64,000 nt of DNA from Pelagibacterium flavum (GCF_025854335.1 NZ_CP107716.1:2225001-2289000); one strand, 5' to 3'. Shown: positions 50,291 through 60,500, counted from the stretch's first letter. Notes: generated by a model from the sequence alone, not told the origin. Numbers and translations are program-made.

Positions 50291-50725
50291 ATGACCGATC
50301 AGGCCGACCATTCCATCACCCTTTCACGCACCATCGATGCGCCCGCCGACGAATTGTTCGCTGCGTGGACCGATCCTGCCCTGCTTGAACAATGGCAGGC
50401 CGAGATCGTCGAATTCGAGCCGTTCGAGGGCGGAAAATTCCGCTTCGAGACGTCAGATGCCGACGAGCCCGGCGTCAGTCACGTCATTAGCGGCACCGTG
50501 GCCAGCTATGAGCAGGATCGCAAGCTGGTCGAACTCTGGCACATGGAGGGCGAGGACGCTCAGCACGACAGTACGCTGATCGTAACGTTTGCGCCGGTCG
50601 ATGATGCGCGCACGGAAATCACCATCGTCGAAATCGCCGAGGCGCACGCCGACGCCGAGTCGCGGATTTTTTCCATTGAAGCCTGGCATGAGGCGCTGAA
50701 CGAGCTTGCCGAGTTGCTGGAGTAG
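50291..50725 (+). CDS. SRPBCC (AHSA1-like) domain protein
   Basis: The 144-residue protein is an AHSA1/START-like fold: SITLSRTIDAPADELFAAWTDPALLEQW is the family opening, followed by beta strands and the C-terminal helix IEAWHEALNELAELL. Such proteins form a hydrophobic pocket; in bacteria they are often encoded next to ArsR regulators, as here. It is joined to the MFS gene with a GGGAG site. Confidence 0.88.
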   Translation: MTDQADHSITLSRTIDAPADELFAAWTDPALLEQWQAEIVEFEPFEGGKFRFETSDADEPGVSHVISGTVASYEQDRKLVELWHMEGEDAQHDSTLIVTFAPVDDARTEITIVEIAEAHADAESRIFSIEAWHEALNELAELLE

Positions 50726-50798
50726 ATTTCCACAGGCTTGAAAGCCTAGAAGGCTGGGCGGCCTTGCTCTCGGAGCCGGAGTGTATAAATCGGCGCTT

Positions 50799-51173
50799 AT
50801 GGACATTTTCGCTGTAGTTGCCGATCCCACGCGGCGCCGGATGATCGATATGCTCGTTGGCGGCGAATTGCCGGCCGGTGCTTTTGTCGCCGCGTTTCCC
50901 GGTATGACGCAGCCGGCGATTTCCCAGCATCTGAAAGTGCTGCGCGATGCGGGCGTCGCGACAGTGCGGGCCGATCGGCAGCGGCGGCTTTATTGCCTGG
51001 TTCCCAATGGGCTTGAACCGTTGCGGGACTGGGTGGCGCCGCTGGTGCCGGTTGCCGAGGCTGCAAAGCCGGCGATGGTTGAGAGCGTTGAACAGCCGCC
51101 GATCAAACCAAGAGCACGACCGAAGCCCAAGCCTTCTGTCGAGCCGGAACTGACGCTCGACCTGTTCGGGTAG
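50799..51173 (+). CDS. ArsR-family transcriptional regulator
   Basis: The 124-residue protein begins MDIFAVVADPTRRRMIDML and has the winged helix MTQPAISQHLKVLRDAGVATVRADRQRRLYCLVP, the pattern of ArsR/SmtB repressors paired with SRPBCC proteins. It lacks metal-binding cysteines, so it may respond to another signal. The C-terminus is a proline- and lysine-rich tail (about residues 95-124). A GTG at 50781 would add six residues and has a better placed GGAG site. Confidence 0.87.
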   Translation: MDIFAVVADPTRRRMIDMLVGGELPAGAFVAAFPGMTQPAISQHLKVLRDAGVATVRADRQRRLYCLVPNGLEPLRDWVAPLVPVAEAAKPAMVESVEQPPIKPRARPKPKPSVEPELTLDLFG

Positions 51174-51198
51174 GCTGATCCGGCCGTCCCCAGACGTC

Positions 51199-51220
51199 AT
51201 CCCGGGCGAAGACCCGGGAT
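51199..51220. repeat. Palindromic repeat element
   Basis: ATCCCGGG (51199-51206) and CCCGGGAT (51213-51220) form an 8-bp stem, followed by CAAGGCCGGGGTGGCA. Intergenic elements of the form GTCATCCCGGG...CCCGGGATC are frequent in alphaproteobacteria. It lies between convergent genes and could act as a terminator for both. Confidence 0.5.
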
Positions 51221-51275
51221 CAAGGCCGGGGTGGCAGGGTATTGGGTTTGGCCGGGCTGAGGCCTGACAGCGGCG

Positions 51276-53174
51276 TCAGATACCCAGCCTTTTATAGATT
51301 TCGTCGGTCATTTGTTCTGGTGTTTTTGTTGCGCCATTGAGGGTTATGTCGGCGCGTTCTGGGGGTTCGAAGGGGCTGTCGATGCCTGTGAAGTTGGTGA
51401 TCTGTCCGGCGCGGGCTTTGGCGTAGAGGCCCTTGGGGTCGCGGGCCTCGCAGATGTCGAGGGGGGTGTCGACATAGGCTTCGATAAACGCGATGTCGCC
51501 GGCCACTTCGCGGGCCAGGCGACGCTCGTTGCGGAACGGGGAGATGAACGAGACCAGAACGATCAGCCCGGCATCGGCCATCAGCCTGGCCACTTCGGCA
51601 ACGCGGCGGATGTTTTCAACGCGGGCGGCGTCGGTAAAGCCCAGATCCTTGTTGAGCCCGTGCCGGATGTTGTCGCCATCGAGAATATAGACGTGACGGC
51701 CCTCGGCGGTCAGGCGCTTTTCAAGCAGGTTGGCGACCGTGGACTTGCCCGAGCCCGACAGGCCGGTGAACCACACGATCTGCGGGGTCTGGCCCTTCTG
51801 GCGGGCCCGGACCTCGCGATTGACGTCAAACGCCTGGTAGGTGAGGTTCTTGCCCCGCTGCAGGCCGTAGCTGATGGTGCCGGCGCCAAGGGTGAGATTG
51901 TTGATCCGGTCGATCAGGATGAAGCCGCCGGTCAGCCCGTTGGTCTCGTAAGGGTCAAAGGCGATCGGCTTGTCGGTGGCCAGGGTGAGGGTGCCAACCT
52001 CGTTGAGCTCGAGCCGCTTGGCGGCCGATTTTTCCAGCGTGTTGACGTTGGTCTTGTGCTTGAGATCGGTGAGGGTGGCGGGCACCAGCTGGCTGCCGAT
52101 CTTTAAAAGATAGGAGCGGCCGGGATAGGCGGGCTCGTCGGCCATCCAGACGATTTCGGCCTGGAACTGGTTGGAATAGTCGGGGGTATGGCCGGGATGG
52201 GTGAGCATGTCGCCGCGCGAGATGTCGATCTCGCGGTCGAGCACAAGGGTGACCGCCTGTCCGGCAATGGCGCTTTGCAGATCGCCATCCATCGTGACGA
52301 TGCGGGCGATCCTGGCCGGCTTGCGTGAAGCGGCAACCAGCACCTCGTCGCCCACCGAGACGGTGCCGCCGGCAATGGTGCCCGAAAAGCCGCGGAAGTC
52401 GAGATCGGGGCGGTTGACCCATTGCACCGGAAAGCGGAACGGGGTTTTGCTCTTGTCCTCGTCGACGACGATCTCTTCGAGATAGGGCAAGAGCGGCGTG
52501 CCCGTGTACCAGGGGGTGCGCTCGGAGTTCTTGACGATGTTGTCGCCGCGCAGCGCCGAGATCGGCACGGCCGCCAGCGAAGCAAAGCCGAGATCCTTGG
52601 CAAAGGCCGTGTAATCGGCAACGATTTTGTCGAACACCTCTTGCGAATAATCCATCAGGTCGATCTTGTTGATGACCAGCACCACGTGCTTGACCCCGAT
52701 CAGGGACAAAATGAAGCTGTGGCGGCGGGTCTGGGTCAACAGACCCTTGCGCGCATCGACCAAAAGCAGCGCCAGATCGGCGTTGGACGCGCCGGTCGCC
52801 ATGTTGCGTGTGTATTGCTCGTGGCCCGGCGTATCGGCGACGATGAATTTGCGCTTCTCGGTGGAAAAGAACCGATACGCCACGTCGATGGTGATGCCCT
52901 GCTCGCGCTCGGCGACCAGACCGTCGACCAGCAGCGAGAAATCGATACCCTCATCGCCCACATGGCGGTTGCGGCTGTCGTTCTTGAGCGTTGCCAACTG
53001 ATCGTCGAGGATCAGCTGGCTGTCATAGAGCAGCCGCCCGATCAGTGTCGATTTGCCGTCATCGACCGAGCCGCAGGTCAGAAAGCGCAGCAGCGACTTG
53101 TTGGTCTGCTGGGAAAGCCACAGCCCGATATCGGTGTCGGCAGTGGGAAGCGATGCTGCGGTCAAAGTGGACAT
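51276..53174 (-). CDS. cysNC: Sulfate adenylyltransferase subunit 1 / adenylylsulfate kinase fusion
   Basis: This fused enzyme makes APS from sulfate and ATP (with CysD, driven by GTP) and phosphorylates it to PAPS. From MSTLTAASLPT it has 632 residues. The N-terminal GTPase has FLTCGSVDDGKSTLIGRLL (near 28), DTPGHEQYTRNMATGASNAD and NKIDLMDYS; the C-terminal CysC kinase has WFTGLSGSGKSTVANLLEKR (near 450) and IYKRLGI at the end. AGGGGAGAAAG sits before the ATG. It follows cysD by 94 bases. Such fusions are common in Hyphomicrobiales. Confidence 0.95.
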   Translation of the reverse strand: MSTLTAASLPTADTDIGLWLSQQTNKSLLRFLTCGSVDDGKSTLIGRLLYDSQLILDDQLATLKNDSRNRHVGDEGIDFSLLVDGLVAEREQGITIDVAYRFFSTEKRKFIVADTPGHEQYTRNMATGASNADLALLLVDARKGLLTQTRRHSFILSLIGVKHVVLVINKIDLMDYSQEVFDKIVADYTAFAKDLGFASLAAVPISALRGDNIVKNSERTPWYTGTPLLPYLEEIVVDEDKSKTPFRFPVQWVNRPDLDFRGFSGTIAGGTVSVGDEVLVAASRKPARIARIVTMDGDLQSAIAGQAVTLVLDREIDISRGDMLTHPGHTPDYSNQFQAEIVWMADEPAYPGRSYLLKIGSQLVPATLTDLKHKTNVNTLEKSAAKRLELNEVGTLTLATDKPIAFDPYETNGLTGGFILIDRINNLTLGAGTISYGLQRGKNLTYQAFDVNREVRARQKGQTPQIVWFTGLSGSGKSTVANLLEKRLTAEGRHVYILDGDNIRHGLNKDLGFTDAARVENIRRVAEVARLMADAGLIVLVSFISPFRNERRLAREVAGDIAFIEAYVDTPLDICEARDPKGLYAKARAGQITNFTGIDSPFEPPERADITLNGATKTPEQMTDEIYKRLGI

Positions 53175-53268
53175 TATCTTTCTCCCCTGGTCGCGTTCGC
53201 GAACCGCAAAACCGGTTCCCATCCGTCGGGTCGGGGCCCGAGGACATGCTTTTGCTGCGAACGCTCCA
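53175..53268. other. Short repeat-like gap between cysD and cysNC
   Basis: The 94 bases contain AAAACCGGTTCCCATCC and CGGGTCGGGGCCCGAGGACATG, of a kind that recurs as intergenic repeats in Hyphomicrobiales genomes. No gene is seen. Confidence 0.3.
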
Positions 53269-54183
53269 TCAGAAATACCCTTCCTGCTTTTTCTTCTCCA
53301 TCGAGCCGACGGAATCGCTGTCGATCAGACGGCCCTCGCGCTCGGAGGTCCGCGATGCCTGCATTTCCATGATGATCTCGGGAAGGGTTGCCGCCGAGGA
53401 CTGGATCGCCCCGGTCAGCGGATAGCAGCCCAGTGTCCTGAACCGCACCATCATCTCCCTGGGCGTCTCGCCCGGATCGAGCGGCATGCGGTCGTCATCG
53501 ACCATGATCAGCGTGCCCGAGCGCTCGACCACAGGGCGCTTTTTGGCAAAATAGAGCTCGGGCAACTCGATGTTTTCGGCATAGATATAGGTCCACACAT
53601 CGAGCTCGGTCCAGTTCGAGATTGGGAACACCCGCATCGATTCGCCCGGATTGAGCCGCGTGTTGAACACCCGCCACAGCTCGGGCCGCTGGTTCTTGGG
53701 ATCCCAGGCGTGGGACGCGTTGCGGTGCGAGAAAATCCGCTCCTTGGCGCGGCTCTTTTCCTCGTCGCGCCGCGCCCCGCCGATCGCCGCATCGTACTGG
53801 CCGGCGCCCAGCGCCTGGCGCAGCGCCTGGGTCTTCATGATGTCGGTGTAGCGCGCCGAGCCGTGATCGAACGGGTTCATCCCCGCCGCAACCCCATCGG
53901 GGTTGGTGTGCACCCGCAACTCGAACCCGTACTGTTCGGCCATCCGGTCGCGAAACGCGATCATCTCGGCGAACTTCCAGGTCGTATCGATGTGCAAAAG
54001 CGGAAACGGGATCTTTGAGGGATAAAACGCCTTGCGCGCCAGATGCAGCAAAACCGACGAATCCTTGCCGATCGAATACATCATAACAGGACGCTCAAAA
54101 CTCGCCGCAACCTCCCGGAAAATCTCAATGCTCTCAGCCTCCAAACGGGCAAGATGGGAGAGAGAGGACGGCGACAGGGACAT
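53269..54183 (-). CDS. cysD: Sulfate adenylyltransferase subunit 2
   Basis: CysD adenylates sulfate with ATP. From [19 protein letters not shown] the protein has 304 residues (E. coli 302). It is a PP-loop ATPase with [20 protein letters not shown] (near 32), [12 protein letters not shown], and [18 protein letters not shown], ending in the usual KKKQEGYF. The long upstream reading is non-coding; a second possible ATG is at 54225. Three TATTCCA words precede it (54189, 54225, 54318), of unknown meaning. Confidence 0.95.
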   Translation of the reverse strand: MSLSPSSLSHLARLEAESIEIFREVAASFERPVMMYSIGKDSSVLLHLARKAFYPSKIPFPLLHIDTTWKFAEMIAFRDRMAEQYGFELRVHTNPDGVAAGMNPFDHGSARYTDIMKTQALRQALGAGQYDAAIGGARRDEEKSRAKERIFSHRNASHAWDPKNQRPELWRVFNTRLNPGESMRVFPISNWTELDVWTYIYAENIELPELYFAKKRPVVERSGTLIMVDDDRMPLDPGETPREMMVRFRTLGCYPLTGAIQSSAATLPEIIMEMQASRTSEREGRLIDSDSVGSMEKKKQEGYF

Positions 54184-54384
54184 GAGTTTATTCCAGCGGT
54201 TCGGAACGTTTTCGGGGGCAGACATATTCCAGCAGGACGGCCCGGACAACTGCGCCAGACGCATGGCTGGTTGATCTGAACGTCCGGTTTGCCCGTATGA
54301 AGCGAGAATGGTGCGTTTATTCCAAATGAGCCGGACCGGCGCATTTTTCGACTTACCTCTCCGACGAAAAAGAAAGTTTTTTTC

Positions 54385-55785
54385 ATGGCCAGTTCCACAT
54401 TGGTTTGGCTCAGAAACGACTTGCGCATCGCAGACAATCCCGCCCTGGCTGCGGCGCTCAAGAACGAGGAACCGATCCACGCTGTCTATGTGCTTGAGAC
54501 AGATCGTGCGTTACGTCCGCTGGGCGGGGCGGCAAAGGTTTGGCTGCATGAAAGCCTCAAGGCCCTCAATGACGCGCTGGCCGAACGCGGCGTGCGGCTT
54601 TCCTATCGCGAAGGCCAGAGCAAGACGGTTATTCCCGAAATGATCCGGGAGATGAAGGCTGAGCGGGTGTATTGGAACCGGCGGTACGACCCGGCGGGTC
54701 GCGCCCATGATGCGTCACTCAAGAAGGGCCTGAAGGCGGATGGTATCGCGGTAGAGAGTTTCAATGCCGCGCTGCTTGTCGAGCCCTGGGATATCGCCAC
54801 GAAACAGGGCACGCCCTATGGCGTTTTCACCCCGTTCTGGAAGGCGCTAAGGGACAAGCTCATCGCCGATCCGATCGGGCGGGCCGAAAGGCATTCAGAG
54901 ATCAAACCCCCTGCCCTCGATTTCGGAAAGCCGCCATTTTGGGCAAACGGGATATTGGAGCGTTGGGCGGTTGGGGAAGAAGCGGCAAAGCGTGTTTTGT
55001 CCGGTTTTCTAGATGATCTGCTGGCTGACTACCCCAATGATCGCGACCTGCCGCGCAAGCGCGCGACATCAGAAATGTCGCCGCATTTGCGGTTCGGGGA
55101 AATCGGACCACGCCAGATCTGGTTTGCGGTACGGCATCTGATCGCTTCGAACCCGTCGATGGCGAACGCCGGCGACAAGTTCCTGTCCGAGTTGGCGTGG
55201 CGGGAGTTTTCCTATCACCTGCTCTATCACCGGGGGGATATTGCCCGCCATTCAATGCAGGAGCGTTTCGATGAAATCGAATGGCGATCTGACGCAAAGG
55301 CGCTGCATGCCTGGCAGAAGGGGCAAACGGGCATTCCGATCGTCGACGCGGGGATGCGGCAGCTTTGGCGGACAGGCTGGATGCACAACAGGGTGCGCAT
55401 GCTCACGGCATCGCTTCTGACCAAGAACCTGCTGACCGACTGGCGCAAGGGCGAGCAATGGTTCTGGGACACGCTGGTGGATGCAGACCCCGCCAACAAT
55501 CCGGCGAGCTGGCAATGGGTGGCTGGGAGCGGCGCGGATGCGGCGCCCTATTTCCGGATATTCAACCCGATAACGCAGGGGGAAAAGTTCGATTCCCGCG
55601 GAGACTACGTGCGAGAGTGGGTGCCAGAACTCAGGAACTTGCCTGACAAATGGGTGCACAAGCCGTGGATGGCCGATGTCGAAACACTGGATAAGGCAGA
55701 GCTTAAATTGGGAATAACTTATCCAATACCGATCGTGGATTTGTCGACCAGTCGGGAGCGGGCGCTCGAAACGCTCAAGCGATAA
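54385..55785 (+). CDS. phrB: Deoxyribodipyrimidine photolyase (class I)
   Basis: This flavoenzyme repairs UV-made cyclobutane dimers with light energy. The 466 residues have the N-terminal antenna domain opening [17 protein letters not shown] and the FAD domain with [56 protein letters not shown], and [18 protein letters not shown]. The conserved tryptophans of the electron-transfer chain are in [14 protein letters not shown] and SWQW. It is divergent from cysD. The ribosome site (AAAGAAAG) is modest. Confidence 0.95.
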   Translation: MASSTLVWLRNDLRIADNPALAAALKNEEPIHAVYVLETDRALRPLGGAAKVWLHESLKALNDALAERGVRLSYREGQSKTVIPEMIREMKAERVYWNRRYDPAGRAHDASLKKGLKADGIAVESFNAALLVEPWDIATKQGTPYGVFTPFWKALRDKLIADPIGRAERHSEIKPPALDFGKPPFWANGILERWAVGEEAAKRVLSGFLDDLLADYPNDRDLPRKRATSEMSPHLRFGEIGPRQIWFAVRHLIASNPSMANAGDKFLSELAWREFSYHLLYHRGDIARHSMQERFDEIEWRSDAKALHAWQKGQTGIPIVDAGMRQLWRTGWMHNRVRMLTASLLTKNLLTDWRKGEQWFWDTLVDADPANNPASWQWVAGSGADAAPYFRIFNPITQGEKFDSRGDYVREWVPELRNLPDKWVHKPWMADVETLDKAELKLGITYPIPIVDLSTSRERALETLKR

Positions 55786-55908
55786 CGCAACAGGTTTGCG
55801 GCGTTGGCGCTTGCTGTGGCAGAGGATTGCGCAAAACGGCATCGAACTGAAAAAGCCCGACCGATCAACGCCATGTGACCTTGTTCGGAAATGGCGGGAC
55901 CACTAACA

Positions 55909-55926
55909 TTTGAATCCACATTCAAA
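55909..55926. promoter_or_regulatory. Inverted repeat upstream of cysK
   Basis: TTTGAATCCACATTCAAA: 6-base arms around a 6-base spacer, ending 15 bases before the cysK start. Its place suits an operator or a small hairpin over the ribosome site. Confidence 0.4.
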
Positions 55927-55941
55927 AGCTGTTGCCCCATC

Positions 55942-56988
55942 ATGACCCGTTATATCGATATGCCGTCCGCCATCGGGAACACCCCGCTGATCCGCCTTAA
56001 CGCCGTTTCCGAAGCGACCGGATGCGAGATCTGGGGAAAGGCCGAGTTCCTCAATCCGGGGCAGTCGGTCAAGGACCGGGCGGCGCTCTATATCATCAAT
56101 GATGCCGTAGCTCGGGGGGCAATTGGCCCTGGCGGGACGATCGTCGAGGGCACTGCGGGCAATACCGGGATCGGACTGGCGCTGGTTGGCAACGCGATGG
56201 GGTTCAAGACGGTCATTGTCATCCCCGAAACTCAAAGTCAGGAAAAAAAGGACGCGATCCGGCTGGCCGGAGCAGAGCTGCTCGAGGTGCCCGCGAAGCC
56301 CTACAGGAACCCCAACAATTACGTGAAGGTTTCCGGACGGCTGGCCGAAAAGCTGGCTTCGGAACTGCCCAATGGCGCGATCTGGGCCAACCAGTTCGAC
56401 AACATCGCCAACCGGCAGGCCCATATAGAGACCACGGGACCGGAAATCTTTAGCCAGACCGACGGCAAGGTGGACGGCTTTATCTGCGCCGTCGGCTCGG
56501 GTGGCACTCTGGGCGGGGTGGCAATGGCGCTCAAGGAGCGCAACAAGGATATCCAGATCGGTCTGGCTGACCCGGAAGGGGCTGCGCTCTACAGCTATTA
56601 TACGAGCGGAGAGCTCAAATCGTCGGGCGGCTCGATTACCGAGGGGATCGGACAGGGCCGCATTACGGCAAACCTTGAGGGCCTCAGCGTCGATCACGCC
56701 TACCAGATCCCCGACAGCGAGGCGTTGCCCTACATCTTCGATCTCATCGCTGAGGAGGGATTGTGCCTTGGCGGTTCGTCTGCAATCAATATTGCAGGCG
56801 CTGTGAGAATGGCCCGGGAACTTGGGCCGGGCAAAACCATTGTTACGGTGCTGTGTGACTATGGCAACCGCTATCAGTCAAAACTGTTCAACCCGGCCTT
56901 CTTGCGCTCCAAGGAACTGCCGGTGCCAGATTGGCTGGAAGCCGGGCCCACGGTGGACATCAATTCGGTGCTGGAGGCCGATAGCTAG
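55942..56988 (+). CDS. cysK: Cysteine synthase A
   Basis: This PLP enzyme makes cysteine from O-acetylserine and sulfide. From MTRYIDMPSAIGNTPLIRL it has 348 residues, slightly longer than E. coli CysK (323). The PLP lysine is in NPGQSVKDRAAL (near 46), the substrate loop is EGTAGNTGIGLAL, and the phosphate loop is GSGGTLGGVA. The cysD/cysNC genes nearby supply sulfate activation. A start 51 bases upstream is in frame. Confidence 0.93.
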   Translation: MTRYIDMPSAIGNTPLIRLNAVSEATGCEIWGKAEFLNPGQSVKDRAALYIINDAVARGAIGPGGTIVEGTAGNTGIGLALVGNAMGFKTVIVIPETQSQEKKDAIRLAGAELLEVPAKPYRNPNNYVKVSGRLAEKLASELPNGAIWANQFDNIANRQAHIETTGPEIFSQTDGKVDGFICAVGSGGTLGGVAMALKERNKDIQIGLADPEGAALYSYYTSGELKSSGGSITEGIGQGRITANLEGLSVDHAYQIPDSEALPYIFDLIAEEGLCLGGSSAINIAGAVRMARELGPGKTIVTVLCDYGNRYQSKLFNPAFLRSKELPVPDWLEAGPTVDINSVLEADS

Positions 56989-56999
56989 GCGAAGTTTGC

Positions 57000-58439
57000 G
57001 TGGATCTGGTCAGGGCGATAGCGGACAATTTCAGTTTCCTGGCCACGCTCTATCTGGCCAATTACGCCTTGGCGTTCGTTTGCGCGGTGCGCGAGATCAT
57101 GAACTCACGGACCTCGCAAGGCACCATCGCCTGGCTGTTGTCCCTGTTGATCCTTCCCTTTCCGACCACGCTCATCTATCTGCTGTTCGGCTGGAAGCTG
57201 TTCGATGACTATGCGGAATCGCAGATCCATTCCGGGCGCAGCTGGCGCCTGGCACGGTCCGAAGATCTACGGATTGTGGACAAGGAGACGAGCGATGAAT
57301 GGCCAGTGTTGCGCAAGGTCGCCGAACTCCCATTCCTTTATGGCAATTCAGCCTCGCTCCTGATCGACGGAGAAGACACGTTCGCTTCGATCATAGACGG
57401 CATCTCGCGGGCGCAGGATTACATTCTCGTCCAATTCTACATCATCCGCGATGATGATCTGGGCAGGCGGTTTGCCGACGCGCTGATCGAGCGGGCCGAT
57501 GCAGGGGTGCAGGTCTATGTGCTCTATGACGACGCGGGCAGCAGCGGACTTCCCCGCAGATATAAAAAGCGGCTCGAGGACCATGGGGTGCGCATTTTTG
57601 GCTTCAATCATCGCCACACGTTCCTGCGACTCTATGGACTGACGCGCATCAACTACCGCAATCACCGTAAGAACGTTGTGGTGGACGGGATCGAATCCTG
57701 GGTTGGCGGACACAATATCGGCGACGAATATCTGGGCAAGAACACCAAACTGGGGCGTTGGCGCGATACCCATGTTCACGTGACCGGGCCAGCCGCGCTG
57801 GCTTGCGCGCTGATGTTTCGGGAAGACTGGCTTTGGGCGACAGGGGAAGAACTGCCCGCGCGCTATCCCAGCACCATACCAACGCCGGGCAATCAGCCGA
57901 TCCTCGTGATGCCGACCGGGCCCGCCGATAAACTCGAAGACTGTGCCATCGCCTTTACCGAGGTAATTTCCCGCGCCCGTGAACGGCTATGGATCGTCAG
58001 TCCCTATTTCGTGCCGGGTATCGAAGTTCAGACAGCGCTTTATGCCGCATCACTGCGCGGTGTTGACGTGCGCATCCTCCTGCCGCGCAAGCCCGACCAC
58101 CTCCTCGTGTGGCTGGCGAGCTACGCCCATGCGGACCAGATGGTGATGCACGGCATCAAGGTGCATCGCTACGACAAGGGGTTTCTGCACCAGAAAGTCA
58201 TCTTGTGTGACGACCAGATTGCCGGCATCGGCACCGTCAATTTCGACTATCGGTCCTTCAACATCAATTTTGAGGCGACGTTGTGGTTTACGGACAGCGA
58301 CATGATTGCAAACATCGCGGCCATGCTCGAGACCGATTTTGAGGGTTCGTATCTGACGACGGAGCGCAATCTGAGACGTCGCAGCTATCCGTTTCGGTTG
58401 CTCTGTCAGGGCGCGAGGCTGTTTTCGCCGATTTTATAG
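57000..58439 (+). CDS. cls: Cardiolipin synthase (phospholipase D family)
   Basis: This inner-membrane enzyme joins two phosphatidylglycerols. The 479 residues have two N-terminal membrane helices (about 12-32 and 42-65, the latter LLILPFPTTLIYLLFGWKLF), then two PLD motifs: RNHRKNVVVDG with WVGGHNIGDEYLG (near 220) and FLHQKVILCDDQIAGIGTVNFD (near 400). The start is GTG at 57000 with an AGGCGAAG site 11 bases after the cysK stop, so it may be read through from cysK. Confidence 0.93.
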   Translation: MDLVRAIADNFSFLATLYLANYALAFVCAVREIMNSRTSQGTIAWLLSLLILPFPTTLIYLLFGWKLFDDYAESQIHSGRSWRLARSEDLRIVDKETSDEWPVLRKVAELPFLYGNSASLLIDGEDTFASIIDGISRAQDYILVQFYIIRDDDLGRRFADALIERADAGVQVYVLYDDAGSSGLPRRYKKRLEDHGVRIFGFNHRHTFLRLYGLTRINYRNHRKNVVVDGIESWVGGHNIGDEYLGKNTKLGRWRDTHVHVTGPAALACALMFREDWLWATGEELPARYPSTIPTPGNQPILVMPTGPADKLEDCAIAFTEVISRARERLWIVSPYFVPGIEVQTALYAASLRGVDVRILLPRKPDHLLVWLASYAHADQMVMHGIKVHRYDKGFLHQKVILCDDQIAGIGTVNFDYRSFNINFEATLWFTDSDMIANIAAMLETDFEGSYLTTERNLRRRSYPFRLLCQGARLFSPIL

Positions 58440-58443
58440 CGGA

Positions 58444-59526
58444 TCAATAGACCGGCGGGGCGTACATGAGCCCACCATTGAGCCACAAAGCGTTCTGGCC
58501 GCGCAGCAACTGGCCCCCGGCCGCAGCGCCGAAATGCCGCGAGTAGATTTCGCCATAATTGCCAACACTGCGGATAACGTCGCGCATCCAGGTTGCGCGC
58601 AGCCCCAAATCGCTGCCGACGTCATCCTCAACACCGAGAAGGCGCCTGATTGCCGGTGTGCGAGCCGACATCATGGATTCGATATTGACCGAAGTGACGC
58701 CGTATTCCTCAGCGTTGATGAGGGCGTAAAGCGTGCGACGGACGATCGCCGCCCACTGCACATCGTCGCTGCGCACGACAGGACCATATGCCTCCTTGCT
58801 CAACCGCTCGGGAAGGATCGCATTGGCGCCAGGTTCGGGCATGGTACGGCGTATGGCCTGCAGCCAACTGGCCGAGCCGGTGATGGCATCGCACTCCCCT
58901 GCTCTGTAGGAGACTGCCAGATCGTCGCGGTCTTCGTAGAGCAGCACGTCATAAGAGAGCTGGTTGGAAAAGAAAAAATCATCCAGCCGCTGCTCGGCCT
59001 CGGAGTTGGCGGCCACGCAGATGGTGACGTCTTCAAGTTCATAGGCCGAAACCACGCCCAGGCGATCGGGAACCATAAAAGCCTGCCCGTCGAAAAACGA
59101 GGTTGCGACATAGGTGGCGCCGTATAGCGTGTCACGCGACATCGTCCAGGGCGCATTTCGGACAACGAGATCGACCTCGCCCATCGCCAGATGAGCAAAG
59201 CGGCTTTGACCGGAGAGTGGGCGAAATTCGACACGCGAAGGATCACCGAACACGGCGGCTGCCACGGCCCGGCACATATCGATATCGAACCCGGACCACA
59301 GCCCTTCAGGACTGACCTGCGCAAAGCCGGGCAAGGGACTGGTTGCCGCACAGATGACATAGCCGCGCGCGCGCACCGTTTCGAGCATCGATATGGTGAA
59401 CGGTTCGCCGGCTTGCGGTTCAGCCTCCTGCGCCGAGCCAGCGCCTTGGGCGCTCAACAGCAACGCACCCAACAAGGTCACGCTGGCGGAAATCCGCAAA
59501 AGCCGCGAAAATAAATGCAATTTCAA
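58444..59526 (-). CDS. Second amino-acid ABC transporter binding protein (AapJ paralogue)
   Basis: This periplasmic binding protein of 360 residues is paralogous to AapJ (62965-63984): shared blocks include WSGFDIDMCRAVAAAVFGD, NAPWTMSRDTLYGATYVAT, SVGNYGEIYSRHFG and GGLMYAPPVY. It has a signal peptide cut after GAGSAQ. Start choice is uncertain: TTG at 59524-59526 gives a normal signal peptide (MKLHLFSRLLRISASV), while a TTG at 59631 adds 35 unlikely residues. It stands behind the aap terminator, so it is probably controlled separately and may give the permease another substrate range. Confidence 0.87.
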   Translation of the reverse strand: MKLHLFSRLLRISASVTLLGALLLSAQGAGSAQEAEPQAGEPFTISMLETVRARGYVICAATSPLPGFAQVSPEGLWSGFDIDMCRAVAAAVFGDPSRVEFRPLSGQSRFAHLAMGEVDLVVRNAPWTMSRDTLYGATYVATSFFDGQAFMVPDRLGVVSAYELEDVTICVAANSEAEQRLDDFFFSNQLSYDVLLYEDRDDLAVSYRAGECDAITGSASWLQAIRRTMPEPGANAILPERLSKEAYGPVVRSDDVQWAAIVRRTLYALINAEEYGVTSVNIESMMSARTPAIRRLLGVEDDVGSDLGLRATWMRDVIRSVGNYGEIYSRHFGAAAGGQLLRGQNALWLNGGLMYAPPVY

Positions 59527-59651
59527 TGCGGGCGCACCCGCTCCTGTGGAATTGTCGGGCAATATTGGCACGAGGCCAAGACGGGTCAAGGCACGAGCGG
59601 CGTTTCCCCCGACAATTCGATTTTTCCGCAAATTTTATTTTCAACGGCAAA

Positions 59652-59673
59652 GGCCGCGCTCAACGGCGCGGCC
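59652..59673 (-). terminator. Terminator of the aapJQMP operon
   Basis: GGCCGCGC (59652-59659) pairs with GCGCGGCC (59666-59673) around TCAACG, followed on the minus strand by TTTGCC. It is 32 bases past the aapP stop and separates it from the second binding-protein gene. Confidence 0.7.
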
Positions 59674-59705
59674 CTGATCTCATTCGATCGCCCTGTCTGC
59701 GGATA

Positions 59706-60497
59706 TCAATGCAAGATCTGGCTCAGGAAGAGTTTTGTGCGTTCGTGCTGGGGATTGGAGAAGAATGCCTCCGGCTCGTTCTGCTCGATGATCTGCCCCT
59801 GATCCATGAAGATTACCCGGTTGGCGACCTGACGCGCGAAACCCATTTCGTGGGTGACGCAGACCATGGTCATGCCATCCTCGGCAAGCTGCACCATGAC
59901 TTCGAGCACTTCCTTGATCATCTCCGGATCGAGCGCCGAAGTGGGCTCGTCAAACAGCATGATCTTGGGATTCATGCACAGCGAGCGCGCGATCGCCACC
60001 CGCTGCTGCTGACCGCCTGAAAGCTGACCGGGGAACTTATTGGCCTGTTCGGGTATCTTGACGCGCTCGAGATATTTCATCGCCTGTGCTTCTGCTTCGG
60101 CCTTCGGCGTGCCGCGCACCCAAATGGGCGCCAAAGTAAGGTTCTGCAGCACCGTCAAATGCGGGAAGAGATTGAAGTGCTGGAACACCATGCCGACTTC
60201 GCGGCGAACCTCGTCGATCCGCTTGAGATCACCGGTGAGTTCGATCCCGTCAACGATGATGTCGCCCTGCTGGTGTTCTTCCAGACGGTTGATGCACCGG
60301 ATCAACGTGGACTTGCCGGACCCTGAGGGGCCGGCGATGACGATGCGTTCGCCGCGCATGACCTTGAGGTCGATGTCGCGCAGCACGTGGAAATCGCCGT
60401 ACCACTTGTTCATATTGCGGATTTCGACGGCCACATCGGTATCCGAGACCGTCATTTTTTTCGGATCGGCCGAGGTGGCCTCCATGCTTGCGGTCAT
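59706..60497 (-). CDS. aapP: General L-amino acid ABC transporter ATP-binding protein
   Basis: This is the ATPase of the Aap importer. Its 263 residues carry Walker [10 protein letters not shown] (near 56), Q-loop [15 protein letters not shown], signature [16 protein letters not shown] (near 160), Walker [15 protein letters not shown] and H-loop [10 protein letters not shown]. Homologous to AapP and GlnQ. The ATG is 3 bases after the aapM stop. Confidence 0.96.
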   Translation of the reverse strand: MTASMEATSADPKKMTVSDTDVAVEIRNMNKWYGDFHVLRDIDLKVMRGERIVIAGPSGSGKSTLIRCINRLEEHQQGDIIVDGIELTGDLKRIDEVRREVGMVFQHFNLFPHLTVLQNLTLAPIWVRGTPKAEAEAQAMKYLERVKIPEQANKFPGQLSGGQQQRVAIARSLCMNPKIMLFDEPTSALDPEMIKEVLEVMVQLAEDGMTMVCVTHEMGFARQVANRVIFMDQGQIIEQNEPEAFFSNPQHERTKLFLSQILH

Positions 60498-60500
60498 AGC

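Noticed and set aside
54184..54384. SAM-II-type or other riboswitch upstream of cysD
   Set aside because: No pseudoknot or conserved riboswitch core is visible; only short TATTCCA repeats are seen.
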